A stretch of DNA of 64,000 bases, from positions 1,178,001-1,242,000 of the forward strand of contig JAQJZZ010000007.1 of the NCBI GenBank assembly GCA_030077755.1, written 5' to 3'. Of the stretch, positions 47,365-59,686 are shown piece by piece. A model generated the notes under the pieces. That model worked only from the letters and a program-made list of their open reading frames with translations, searched no databases and had not been told where the DNA came from. Origin of the DNA: Filosporella fistucella. Lineage: Eukaryota; Ascomycota; Leotiomycetes; Helotiales. Made by a program: the position numbers and the translations under genes. Positions within the stretch are counted from its first letter, which is position 1; each line of letters starts with the position of its first letter.

Positions 47365-48491
47365 ATGTCAGTCGCAATCACAAATAAGCCTGCTGTGCCA
47401 GAGAAGAAGCCCGTCAAGTTCAGCAATTTGCTGCTTGGGGCTGGTCTCAACATGTAAGTTCTCCGAAATGATGCATTATCAAGCTCCTCTGACATGAGAA
47501 CAGGTTTGAGGTCACTACTTTGGGACAGCCATTGGAGGTTACCAAGACCACGATGGCTGCGAATAGAGGAGACTCATTTGCGAAGGCGTTGGCTAGAATT
47601 TGGGGTAGAGGTGGTGTCCTTGGCTGTAAGCTTTTCCCTGCACCGCTCCTGCAGAGATAAAATTACAAAATGTCGTTTTACTGACACCTTTTCCTTGATG
47701 ATCAGTCTATCAAGGTCTCATTCCATGGGCTTGGATTGAAGCCTCCACGAAAGGCGCTGTCCTACTCTTTGTCGCCTCCGAGGCCGAATACTACGCCCGA
47801 ACATTTGGTGCTGGTGACTTCACTGCTGGAATCAGCGGCGGAGTTACTGGAGGTGTTGCACAAGCTTATGCTACCATGGGTTTCTGCACCTGCATGAAGA
47901 CTGTCGAGATCACGAAGTCTAAGCTTGCAGCTGCAGGTGTCAAGCCACCGGGAACATTCGCTACCTTCATGGATATCTACCGAAAGGAGGGTATCAAAGG
48001 TATCAATAAGGGAGTCAACGCTGTTGCTATCCGCCAGATGACCAACTGGGGTTCTCGTTTCGGTCTCTCTCGTCTTGCGGAGCAAGGAATTCGCAGGGTG
48101 ACTGGCAAGGAAGAAGGCGGAAAATTGAGTGCTTGGGAAAAGATCTTGGCATCTGGCTTGGGTGGTGGTCTCAGCGCATGGAATCAACCCATTGAGGTTA
48201 TCCGTGTCGAGATGCAGAGCAAGACCGTGGATCCCAACCGACCAAAGAAGATGACAGTCGGAAACACTGCGGCGTACATCTACCAAAACAATGGCCTTAA
48301 GGGTTTGTATCGTGGAGTTGTTCCTCGTATTGGGTTAGGCGTTTGGCAAACTATTTGCATGGTTGCAATGGGTGATATGTAAGTTGACTCGTGGCATCCG
48401 AAACTCCAACACAATTCACTGACATTGAAAAAACAGGGCTAAGACTTATGTTGAGAAGCTCACTGGCGAGCAGGTCACGGCTAAGCATTAA
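47365..48491 (+). CDS. YHM2: Mitochondrial citrate/oxoglutarate carrier, Yhm2 type
   Basis: Yhm2 exchanges mitochondrial citrate for cytosolic 2-oxoglutarate across the inner membrane, exporting citrate for NADPH and acetyl-CoA metabolism. Four exons (47365-47453, 47504-47625, 47706-48378, 48437-48491) give 312 residues, the usual mitochondrial carrier size. Three carrier repeats are recognisable: [15 protein letters not shown] (the Px[DE]xxK signature in the form PLEVTK), then [26 protein letters not shown] (family-typical divergence at repeat two), and [36 protein letters not shown] and TGEQVTAKH are typical of the Yhm2 group. It stands next to citrate synthase in the same orientation, consistent with shared use of citrate; co-regulation is inference. 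Confidence 0.9.
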
Positions 48492-51400
48492 ATGGCGTTC
48501 ATGGGGGTCACAATCTGTCTTTCATCACTTGTGATCATGTTTCTCAAAAGGCATGGAACTCTTAGAAGGCAGGTGAGGTGATCATTGTAGGCAATTGCAA
48601 GCGAGTTGAGCTATCCTTCGTACACGTGTTTCTTTGCGTTATATGGCATTCGCAATCGTTAAGATGCGTGCTGTGCTTTATTATATAGAGGCCTTTAAAT
48701 CGAGAACGATTCAGATTTGAATTCTCAAGGCGTGATCATACTTTTGTTTTCTGGAAGTGTGCATGTCTTATTTAGTCATCCTACTGACTACTCCCTTTTC
48801 CTGCTTGAATGCGCTACCCGCTTGCCCCGAGTAATGTCATTTCATCTGACTTTTAGAACGCATCATGCTAATCAATCATAATTAGGCGCTTCCTCGACAT
48901 CATAGCGGTCTGAGAGAAAGCCATATTATCAAGGTAGGATTTATGAAATTATGGTCTGAATTTTCTCTAGCTCATAAGCCAACCCTCTTCGTCAGCTTGC
49001 CGGAACCAAATGTAGCACCGGATCCTGTTATAATTCTTTCCATGATATGAAATCACCCGGCCGCAGCTACTACATTTCACTATGTCATCTTCCTGAAGAG
49101 GTTGCGGATTTGATAAACTTTTCTTCAATTCCCTCTTCCTTGTTAGGCTTGCACGTTACCAAACCGAAGTAATTTTTACTACTATTATGTTTGGAATATA
49201 CTTTACCATACTGATAGATGTGCAAAATTTGACTGCTCTAGCCTTTGAATTTTGACATTGATGCTTCATAAATGTGAGATTTGTGCTACTTCAGCTCTAA
49301 GACGTGCTCAGATCGATGATGCGCTGCTAAACTTTGCACCTTTTATCTTTTGTGGTGAATATTGCTGAAAATGATGATTTCAATGCGTGACTTGCAAACA
49401 TAAATCATGATGTACTTTTCATACTATGATATAGCTTGACATATTTAAGTATGAGGTAGTGCTCTCGAAATAGAGTGAAGAGAACTACGTGATAATCACA
49501 GCATTGAGAATATGATCTTCCTGGGTCGAAACGGTTGCAAGTGAGATTTCTTTCGAGAACTTATGTCACAACCTGGAGGGAAAACTAGCCAAGTCCACTA
49601 GTTCTCATCATCATCATCGTCATAAAAACTCAACAGATTTTATGATACGTTTTTGAAACGGTAGATTTTGAGTTTGGCTCCAGAAGGAATGAGGCAATAT
49701 CGCATCTTGAATTGGTGTCGTCTAGTGATGTCTCAAGAAACAGAACATGTACCAAATGGTAAGGTTGACACATATGATTAGGGCCACTAATCTAGTGGCC
49801 TGGATACACTTGATCTAAAAAACATTACTAGAAAGCTTTCTAACCCGTTTCCATTACTGAACCAAACGTCACGGTAAAGCGGCAGCAAAAAATTGATATC
49901 ATAGAAATACTTTGAATTAGCCTCAACAAACTTCAAGGTCTCCACTCGAAACCGGCAGATTTGTTTCTCTCATCTTTACTATGTGGACCTACTAGATTTG
50001 CTCTTAATACGCAAGTTCCAAGACCCAAGACGGAAGTATCAGTATCGGTTAGAATATGCCATTCTTCCAGAAGCGTACCAGAACACCCGTAGAATTTTCT
50101 GATGCGTCTTGACCTTGGCTTGTATGCATCTCTTGGCTCTGATGGGAAAATGCCTCATACCTGAGATTGTAGAGATCTGTCGTACTGATCTCGCATTTGC
50201 GATGCGTGGTTTTTAGAAGTCGTACGAAGTGGCGTCACGGAGAGGACTTCCTCTTATGAGGTACCGAGGTGGGTCAAGCTTTGTGGTGTGAGTTGTGCGA
50301 CGATAAAAGAATTGATTATGAAGCACACCCGCGGTGGCGGATGTTATTCTCAAACTGTTTATGAGGTGTATTGAATATAATGGTCAATTGGGCATGTGCC
50401 AGTCTGGCTTGAGGTTCCAAATTATGCATATGGCGAGATATATATTGCTTTTCATCATCCAATTCTGGGGATTGAGTGCCGCATACTCCTTGCAACGGAT
50501 GAAATCGGATCCTGCGGCAGATCTGGAGAAATCTTGGTGATGAGAAATCCTGGCGATCATCTGCTTGCAAATCTGATGGTCATCCCTTGGCTGCGATAAT
50601 GAAATGGTTTATGATCTTGTGCCTTGCATCTGATGTTGTGGTGTCCTTCAACGGGTTTTGCTACCATGCCGAGCCTTACACCAAATTGATGCAGCATTTT
50701 GGCTCGGGTGTGTGGTTTTTTGTGTATGTACAATTTTGATGATACGGTACTGTGAACTGGTTTGCTTGGCTGCTATACTTATTTGAATTGTCTATGTGTC
50801 TCATTAGGTGATCTTTGGCTAGATTGCCTCTAAACTTCTTGGTCATCGGCCCTAATATTGCCGATGTATTGCCGATTGTACAGGAGGCAAGGCATACAGA
50901 CGAGCAAGAGTGAAGCTGAGAGCCTCAATATTGTGTCTTGCATGTCTTATGCTTGGTTCATCTACATGATATCAATACTGTTGTGTCTCGGACAACGAAG
51001 CGTTGTCAACATTCCTACTTGGCCCAAGAAAACGGGTTGCACGCACATGCTATCGACGTGCTCACGCTCCTTCACTCAAGCACATACAAGCCTCTTCATA
51101 CCGAATGAGACGCCTTGGATATCGCGCAGCGATGAAGCTTCATTCCTACCTTATCCGCCTGCATTGCATCGAGGCTGCAGCACGTCTATGTTGCCAATCG
51201 GCTCCATCTGCAGATATGCTCGCAGAAAAAGCATGGAGCTTCCGTAAGTACTAAGGCAGCCTTCAATTGGTTGCAGATATCACAAGAGGGAGTTCTGACA
51301 AAGAGCATGATATACTCGACTTGATTCGCACACCATCAACATTGAGAATGGATGCAGCTAGGCCGGAGCTGGAGTGTTGCGAAGATTCCTGAATCGATAT

Positions 51401-53662
51401 ACGTTGTCAATGACAATTCAGACTGTGAATCAAACATCCATAAACCTTTAGCTAACCAAAGAATCACTAGTACAGCTTCGCCAATTGAGCACTCCATCCC
51501 AACAGGGCCAAAGTCATCACTTTTATTTGGCATTATTTGCAGCACAAGACAGACGCAATACGAGCGATCCAGGTTGAACAATAGTGTCCACAGCTGCATG
51601 TCCAATTTGCCAAGCGTAATAACTCGTTATTACGACGTCACAGGCTGTTAAAATGGCTTTGTTGGTATTTCATTGCATACATCGAATCTGGGCCGAGCAT
51701 TCAGACCATGTCCTCACCAGAAGCTTCTCACAGGCTCAAAAAGTTCAAAAGCAAGCTGTGAGGTCAACCCTGTCGGGTTTCGAGTGGGCCGAGTGGGATG
51801 AACATGTCGCCCACTACAACGCTTATCCACATCCCCAGATTCAGACGAAGCCGGTGCTGTTTTAGAGGGAGACTTACCATGCAGACGGGCTCCACTGTTT
51901 CTGCCAAGTCAAAGCGGCGTGAGTGAGTTTATTGGAGTGATGACTGGAGTGCCGAGAGACGCACTCATATGATCCGCCTAATCAGCGATCATCCCGCAAG
52001 AAACCAAGACCAAACTTTTACCGGATGCAGTCAAGACCATCAAAGCATGCACTGTGGCCTGTCAATTCTCCGACATTGACCAATGGCCATGGCCAGCCTT
52101 CGACGGAGGCGAAGGATGAATGGTGATTCTGATCACCATGTGGTGTCATCAATCCTCGAGTGGGCGAGCTTCCAGATTATAAGCATTCGAGGTCTACGTG
52201 CTGCGAAAAGAATATAACGTATATCCAGAACGGCATCCATATCCAAGTTCTGACACAACCTTAAGAGTTGTATTAAAAGTAATGAGGAAGGACAGATATC
52301 CTTCCAAGACCAATCTCCTCTGTACCACCAATCACCAAAATTCAGGATCAGCTGTTGGGATGGCAAACGATCTTGATAACCAGGAATAAATGTGGCGTTC
52401 TGGGATCCCCTGTTGTGTTTGAGGACTGTGCGCTGCCGTTGGAAAGGCCGCTGGAGGATGTTTTGTGTCACTCGACAATGGCTACAAACGGCGCATCGTG
52501 CTAAGTAGCCAAGAGCGAAAATATCAGGAACAAATGCTGTATATACTGGGCACTTTGGTACGTTATGAGCCTGACGACTTGATGCAACGGGAATTTTGGG
52601 TGTGTGCTTGCACTTGTCTCTGAGCATTCTATTTTGTGCCGGTACTTCGTAGTACATCATGGGAGGTAAGTTATGGCGAGAAAAGCAGCATCATGGGCCA
52701 AGCCGGATCGAGAGTCCACCACTTATTACCTAGGAACATACTGTACCATGGAGGCATTTTATGATATTTGCCACAAACATAGCACAAGAATCTTGGGTAG
52801 GTACCTGAGACTTGGAGATCCACAATTACATGCGTAGATTGAATTCACCAAAACAGACCCAGAAAGCCTAAATGTAAAATACGATAGTATGTTCAAGGAT
52901 GGTGCAATTGCAATTCGTCAAAGTTACTATTACCAAACAACGTTTTTCTCCAAGTCTTGGATGCTTGAAAGGCTTGCATAGTAGAAGGTGGGGTAGAGTA
53001 CCTAATCACCTATCGAAAAGGTTGTGCAGTAGCAGTAGCATCATTAGTACCTAGCAGGAGGGGAAGTGATGTGATGGGTGTGATGTGACTTACTACCTAT
53101 TCAGCTTTCCCCTCAGATGGCTCGCACTCGCACACCTCACTCACCTCACCCAAATATCATACGGTCAGATTAGACTCAATCAGACAGGGCTGCCCTCAAC
53201 CTTTACCTCTAGGGCGGCCGTTTGTCTGGTCCAATCCACTCGATCCACTCTATCCACTTTACTGATAAGCGACCATCCCGGCTCCATATTTCAACGCGTT
53301 TCCCGTGCCATTACACCAAGGTAATCCACGCTAGAACACACGCTAGAGACTTTTGGGCTTGGCCGTGCCCTTGTCTCCCCCAGAGCTCCTTCTCTTGGTG
53401 CGATACCTACAAAAGCTCTTCTTTGCCTTTTCACTCACGACGACTCGTCTGCCTCTCCTCTTTCTCACCTTCACCGATTCTCTACTCTCCTCTATCACCT
53501 CAAACTTCACCCGTTGGATCGTGAGCAATTGTATCACTTTCCACCAACTTATATCAAACCTTTGATTTTACCATAGCTCGACGATCATCCCCACCCCCGG
53601 ATTGACCTAGATATTTCTTTTCCATTGGAGTTTGGAGCAGAGCTTCCTCCACTCTTCTGAAA
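48492..53662. other. 5.2 kb region without a recognised gene, upstream of PMA1
   Basis: No conserved protein family, tRNA or rRNA was recognised in this long interval. Open frames at 50.3-51.9 kb and 52.1-52.7 kb occur on both strands, have no domain and show no consistent exon structure. The rightmost about 550 bases (53.1-53.66 kb) are C/T-rich and probably hold the PMA1 promoter and leader. A perfect small inverted repeat GGCCACTA-ATC-TAGTGGCC lies at 49782-49800. The rest could contain a lncRNA, lineage-specific genes or decayed sequence; I cannot tell which. Confidence 0.4.
49782..49800. repeat. Short perfect inverted repeat
   Basis: GGCCACTA and TAGTGGCC flank a 3-base spacer, forming an 8-bp hairpin or a palindromic binding site. 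It is isolated, with no gene around it. Confidence 0.7.
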
Positions 53663-56600
53663 ATGGCGGACGCTCATGGTGCGACAACACACTCTAGCAA
53701 TTCCTCCTCCGACAACCCCAATCACCTCAATACCACAATCGAGTCGGGCACTTTCGACGAGAAGGTCGGCCATCATGACGAACCCGCCAAGAGACCTTTC
53801 GAGGAAGAGGAAGAAGACGAGGACATGGATGCTCTGATCGACGAGCTCGAATCCCAAGATGGCCACGCCGAAGAGGAAGAAGAAGGAGATATTTCTCCAG
53901 CCACTGGACGCGTTGTTCCTGAAGACCAATTGCAAACCGACACACGAATTGGTCTCACAGAATCCGAAGTCCTTGCTCGCCGCAAAAAGTATGGCTTGAA
54001 CCAGATGAAGGAAGAAAAGGAAAATTTAATTCTCAAATTCTTGGGATACTTCATTGGTCCTATTCAATTTGTCATGGAGGTCAGTTATCATTTTTCTCAG
54101 CCTTACTCGACTCAATCCCTCTTTGTCTTGGCGATGCTTCTCTCCCTGCACGTTTCTCTCATCATCGCTTGCTCGTGTCGCATCGCATGTTTATGTAGCT
54201 CAATCACGAGGCGCCAAGACGCGAAAATACCTCCGACTAAGCCGTGCTAACACATGTGCAACAGGCTGCCGCTGTACTTGCTGCCGGTCTCGAGGATTGG
54301 GTCGATTTTGGTGTCATTTGCGCCTTGCTTTTGCTCAACGCCGCCGTTGGTTTTATCCAAGAGTTTCAAGCCGGTTCTATTGTCGACGAATTGAAAAAGA
54401 CCCTCGCGCTTAAGGCAGTTGTTCTCCGTGATGGACGCCTCTTCGAGATTGAGGCTCCTGAAGTTGTTCCAGGTGATATTCTCCAAATTGAAGAGGTAAA
54501 TTACCCCAAATCCCAAAATTGCGGGGTAATGGCACTAACAACCACCTTTTTCAGGGAACCATCATTCCAGCAGACGGTCGTATTGTCACCGACGATGCAT
54601 TCCTCCAAGTCGATCAATCTGCCATCACTGGCGAGTCCCTCGCAGTCGATAAACATAAGGGAGATCAATGCTATGCTTCTTCAGGTGTCAAGCGTGGTGA
54701 GGCCTTCATGGTTATCACTGCCACTGGTGACAATACATTTGTGGGTCGTGCCGCCGCTCTTGTCAACCAAGCTTCCAGCGGAACTGGTCATTTCACCGAA
54801 GTCTTGAATGGTATCGGAACGGTTCTCCTCATCTTGGTTATTTTCACCAACCTGGTCGTCTGGGTTTCCTCTTTCTACAGATCTAACCCTATCGTTCTCA
54901 TCCTTGAGTATACTCTTGCCATTACAATTATCGGTGTTCCAGTTGGTCTCCCTGCGGTCGTCACTACCACAATGGCAGTCGGTGCTGCTTATCTCGCGAA
55001 AAAGAAGGCTATCGTTCAAAAGCTCTCCGCCATTGAGTCTTTGGCTGGTGTGGAAATCCTCTGCTCTGACAAAACTGGTACTTTGACCAAGAACAAGCTC
55101 TCTCTCGCAGAGCCATTCACCGTTCCTGGCGTCGAACCCGATGATCTCATGTTGACTGCCTGTCTTGCTGCATCTCGGAAGAAGAAGGGCATTGATGCTA
55201 TTGACAAAGCTTTTTTGAAGGCTCTTCGATACTACCCTCGTGCCAAATCCGTTTTGTCCAAGTACAAGGTCATTGAATTCCATCCTTTTGATCCCGTATC
55301 CAAGAAGGTTCAGGCCGTCGTCGAATCTCCTCAAGGTGAACGCATTATCTGTGTCAAAGGAGCTCCCCTCTTCGTTCTGAAGACTGTCGAGGAAGATCAT
55401 CCCATTCCAGAGGAGATCGACCAAGCCTACAAGAATAAAGTTGCTGAATTCGCTACTCGTGGTTTCCGTTCTCTTGGTGTTGCTCGCAAGCGAGGTGAAG
55501 GCTCATGGGAGATTCTTGGTATCATGCCTTGCTCTGATCCTCCTCGTCATGACACGGCAAGAACGATCAACGAGGCGAAAACCTTAGGTTTGAGCATTAA
55601 GATGTTGACTGGTGATGCCGTTGGTATTGCTCGTGAAACATCGCGACAATTGGGCCTAGGAACGAACGTCTATAACGCCGAGCGTTTAGGTTTGGGGGGC
55701 TCCGGCGAAATGCCTGGTTCTGAAGTCTACGATTTCGTTGAAGCTGCAGATGGATTTGCTGAAGTTTTCCCACAACATAAGTATAACGTCGTCGAGATTC
55801 TCCAACAGCGCGGTTATCTGGTTGCCATGACAGGCGACGGGGTCAACGACGCTCCTTCCCTTAAAAAGGCAGATACTGGTATTGCTGTGGAAGGCGCTTC
55901 CGATGCTGCTCGTTCTGCCGCTGATATCGTTTTCTTGGCTCCTGGTCTCGGTGCGATCATCGACGCTCTCAAAACATCCAGACAGATTTTCCACCGCATG
56001 TACGCATACGTTGTGTATCGTATTGCCTTGTCCATTCATTTGGAAATATTCCTTGGTCTCTGGATCGCTATCCTGAACACATCATTGAATATTGAATTGG
56101 TTGTCTTCATCGCCATTTTCGCCGACGTCGCAACTCTCGCCATTGCTTACGACAATGCACCATTTTCAAAGACCCCAGTCAAGTGGAATCTTCCAAAGCT
56201 CTGGGGCATGTCTGTCCTTCTTGGTGTCGTCCTGGCAGTTGGAACTTGGATTACTCTCACTACCATGCTTGCTCGTGGTCAGAACGGAGGTATTGTGCAG
56301 AATTTTGGTGTCATTGATCCTGTAGTATTCTTGGAGATCTCCCTCACTGAGAACTGGCTGATCTTCATTACTCGTGCCAATGGGCCCTTCTGGTCTTCAA
56401 TTCCATCTTGGCAATTGTCCGGTGCTATTTTGCTGGTCGATATCATTGCAACCTTCTTCACCCTCTTCGGCTGGTTTGTTGGTGGCCAAACATCCATCGT
56501 CGCTGTCGTCCGTATCTGGGTCTTCTCATTTGGTGTCTTCTGTATCATGGGGGGCGTTTACTACCTCTTACAAGACAGCAAGGGCTTCGACAACCTTATG

Positions 56601-56762
56601 CACGGCAAAAAGAATAATGCAAAGCAAAGATCACTCGAAGATTTTGGTAAGTCTTCTTCTCACCGCTCGGGCCTGAATCTCTGGTTTCAAAATCGTGTAC
56701 TAATACGTTTCACAGTTGTCTCACTCCAACGTGTGTCTACTCAGCATGAGAAGTCGGCATAA
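53663..56762 (+). CDS. PMA1: Plasma-membrane H+-ATPase Pma1
   Basis: Pma1 is the P3A-type proton pump that energises the plasma membrane and sets cytosolic pH. Four exons (53663-54079, 54265-54495, 54555-56646, 56716-56762) give 928 residues, close to the yeast 918. Features: an acidic N-terminus with Glu/Asp runs; the conserved [20 protein letters not shown] block; the actuator TGES loop (about 241-244); the phosphorylation site CSDKTGTLT (Asp about 388); the hinge motif [16 protein letters not shown]; and about ten membrane helices. The last exon encodes [14 protein letters not shown], the autoinhibitory tail whose Ser-Thr pair corresponds to the glucose-regulated phosphosites of yeast Pma1. 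The last intron (56647-56715) is 69 nt, divisible by three and without stops, so retention would insert 23 residues before that tail. Identification is certain. Confidence 0.97.
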
Positions 56763-57459
56763 ACGTACCTAGTCAACTCAAAATGATTGCGTTTGTGACA
56801 TTCTGGAGCGTATGGTGAAAATTGTCTCTTCGTGTGTTTACATAGCCAAAGTGCTTCTTGCTTTGTACACTGCCCAGACGAACTATACTTTATAGTTAGT
56901 GTTGATCCTTTCTTGGAATCCAAAGACCCGCCAACTTGCTCCAGAGCTAGACGGACCCTGACCGATGATTTTTGGAGGAGCATACGAACATAGAGTTAGC
57001 CTTGTCTGGGTTACTTATACCCTTTTTTCATGTCCTTAGATACCTAGTCAAAACAAAATAATTACCATTGGGCTTCAAAATGTGAGGTTGTAAGATTGAA
57101 GGTACCAAGACTAAAAGTCAGGCTATGTGCTTCTTGCAGTTGATCCTAGAAATGTGTTGTGAACTCTCATATGCCTGGACAAAAAGGTTCACTTGGGTGG
57201 GTAAAGATGGCAATGCGTGTCCAATTTTCGAGGCATATTCTACATCTTCGCATTGTAATAGTAGTAGGTCATTTTAAAGCCATTCATTCTTCTTACTACC
57301 CAATTGTCAAGCTTCTCGAATAGAGAAAGCTTAATTCTGCCGTTGCTAAAAAAAATATCTATATACAATACAATTCACACTCTGTGTCTTTCATCGCAAA
57401 GTTGCCCCCAACTCAAGATAAGAACCCCTGGAAATAAAGTAGCCAAGAGGAAAAGACGT
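56763..57459. other. Convergent intergenic region, PMA1 / acyl-CoA synthetase
   Basis: About 700 bases hold both 3' UTRs. No other feature was recognised. Confidence 0.5.
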
Positions 57460-59686
57460 CTACAACATAGCTCTAGGCTTCTCTTCAGCTAGAGCTTCAG
57501 CGTACATCCTATCAATCTCATCACGGAATTTCTTTGCTGTCTGAGGTCGCTTGAGTTTTAATCTGTGGGTTCTGTCAGCTTGCTTTTCCAGGAATAGTTA
57601 TTTCTGAGGAAAAAAACTTACGTAGGAGTCAAAAGTTCATTCTCGATTGAGAAAGGTTCTAGCTCTAGATGCACTGCTTTGACCTTCTCATAACTGTTGA
57701 ATTTGCTCTTCTTCCCAATCTTATCCAGCTCCTTTAGCAATGCCTTCTTGACTCTGACATCCTTCGCCGCCGCCTTGATGGCCTCTGTATCCTCTGGTTT
57801 GATTGTCTTTTTGAGGATGGCGCTAGCGAAAGGAGCAAACTGTATAGGATCGACGCCGAAAATAGCGACGAGGAATGCTTGCGTGGAATCGCCATGAACA
57901 TATGCCTGAGCGACTACGTTGGTGTTGGCCAGATAAACATTCTCAATTCGTTCGGGGGAGATGTATTCGCCCTGTGCGAGCTTGAGAACGTTCTTTACTC
58001 GGTCAACAATCTTAAATCGGCCCATAGAGTCGACTTCGGCAATATCACCAGTGCGGAACCAGCCATCTGCAAGTTTGGCCTTCGCTGTTTCAGCTTCATT
58101 GCGATAGTATTCCCTGAAAATGGTGTTGCCTCTCAGCAATAGTTCACCGCGCGGGTTGGGAGAGTCTGTCACGAGGTAATCCATATCCGGAACAGATTGA
58201 AGGCAAGCCTCAGTTGCGACTCCGACAGCTCCACAGTTTCCAGCGGAGAAATCACCCTCAATTTGTCCAAGGGCAACAGCATAAGATTCTGTCAAACCGT
58301 AGCCTTGGATGAAGTCATTGCCAAATGCAGCTCTCAGGAATTGATGTAATGTTGGGTCGAGCGGTGCGCTTCCAGTAACCATACCACGACATCTCTGAAG
58401 ACCAAAGTTAGCAGCAAGTTTAGGTGTAAAAACACGATCCCAGAACATATGCTTGTTTGTTGCCTGTCCAGGAGGGAGTTTCATGCTTGCAAGCTTGGTA
58501 TTGATGACATGTCGACCCATAGCTCCCTTGATACCAGGAGCATCCATAGTGGCAGCTCTAATAGCAGACCCGAAGCGATTGTATAAGCGAGGGACTGAGA
58601 TGAATCCGGTCGGTCGGAGTAACTTCATGTCATCAACAAGACCCAGAATATCGCCTCGGAAGTATCCAATTGCGGCTCCAGTTGCCAACATATTGTGCTC
58701 TGCTACTCGGCCATAAATATGCGCAAGTGGCAGGTACGAAATGAATACATCAGTTGGAACAGTGTCGCTAGTGACTCTCCCAGTTGCAGTTGCGGCTACA
58801 GCATTTGCATGTGTAAGAACAACTCCCTTGGGGTTGCCAGTTGTCCCAGAGGTATAATTGATTGTAATGATATCGTCTGGACGAGGTGGTTTCATCGGCA
58901 ATCCAGAACTCGCTCCGAGAGTCTCAACGTCTTTGATATAATGAATTGAAATGCCAGCATCAGCTGCAAGAGCATTCAAAATAGCGGATTTGGAGTTTCC
59001 AGGTTGTTCTCCTGCATCGAGAGGATCCAAACACACAATAATTTTCAAGGTCGGAATTCGAGGGGCGAGCTTCAACAAGACCGGGATGTGAGCCAGACTG
59101 GTGATAACACAGTTGAGCGTGGCATGATTAATGATATACTCGGTAGTTTCTGGACCTAGAGTATCATAGATAGAGACAGTGAAAAGTGATTGGGACATGC
59201 AACCCAAATCTAAAACTGTCAGCTTGGATCCACATACTCCAGACAGAACCCTATCTCACCTGAAATCTGCCATTCAGGGCGATTTTGACACCATAAACCC
59301 ACGCCATACTTTTCTTCCGTAACACCAGCTTGCTTGTGCAGCTTTACAATTCCTGCGCCAAAGTTCTTCCGTCTCTCAGCAACCTCGCTGTATGTGATCC
59401 ACTCGTATTTGCCAAACGACTGTGTAGCTGAATCCCACGGCCGGCTTCCCAGGCATCGCGCGTTTGCCCGTCTCTTGATTGTATCCTCGAAAGCTTCGTG
59501 AGCAGTCAGTATCCGCGGATCGGCTGTCGATAGTAAGGGGCCATCAATGAACCGCCAGTGTCTGTAAACCGCCGAGCGTCCTTCGGTCTCGCTGCCTGGA
59601 ACTGGGAGGGAGTATGGGGAGCCGGGTGGTGGCGGAACCCTCAATGCCTGGACATACGACTGGGCATCTTGAGGTACGGGTGCCAT
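57460..59686 (-). CDS. Long-chain fatty acyl-CoA synthetase
   Basis: An ANL-superfamily enzyme that activates long-chain fatty acids through an acyl-adenylate to acyl-CoA. Three exons (59686-59260, 59209-57622, 57562-57460) give 705 residues. The P-loop motif YTSGTTGNPKGVVLTH lies near residue 261. SYLPLAHIYGRVAEH, QGYGLTESYAV (the adenine-binding motif) and GWFRTGDIAEV plus KNVLKLAQGEYISPE (hinge and FACS signature region) follow in order. The N-terminus MAPVPQDAQSYVQALRV has no obvious transit peptide. The C-terminus ends KPRAML: the last three residues resemble a degenerate PTS1 but lack the basic middle residue, so peroxisomal versus ER or lipid-droplet location is undecided. Family members such as Faa1/4 and Faa2 cannot be separated with confidence here. 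Confidence 0.9.

Noticed and set aside
44518..48491. Secondary-metabolite or organic-acid biosynthetic cluster around the citrate genes
   Set aside because: Neighbours are transcription termination and proton pump genes; no further tailoring enzyme is present.
52133..52660. 175-codon leftward frame in the region upstream of PMA1
   Set aside because: No family motif, mixed composition, and no supporting exon structure; may be chance.
54681..55424. 247-codon frame antisense to PMA1
   Set aside because: It is a shadow of the highly codon-biased PMA1 coding strand, with no recognisable product.
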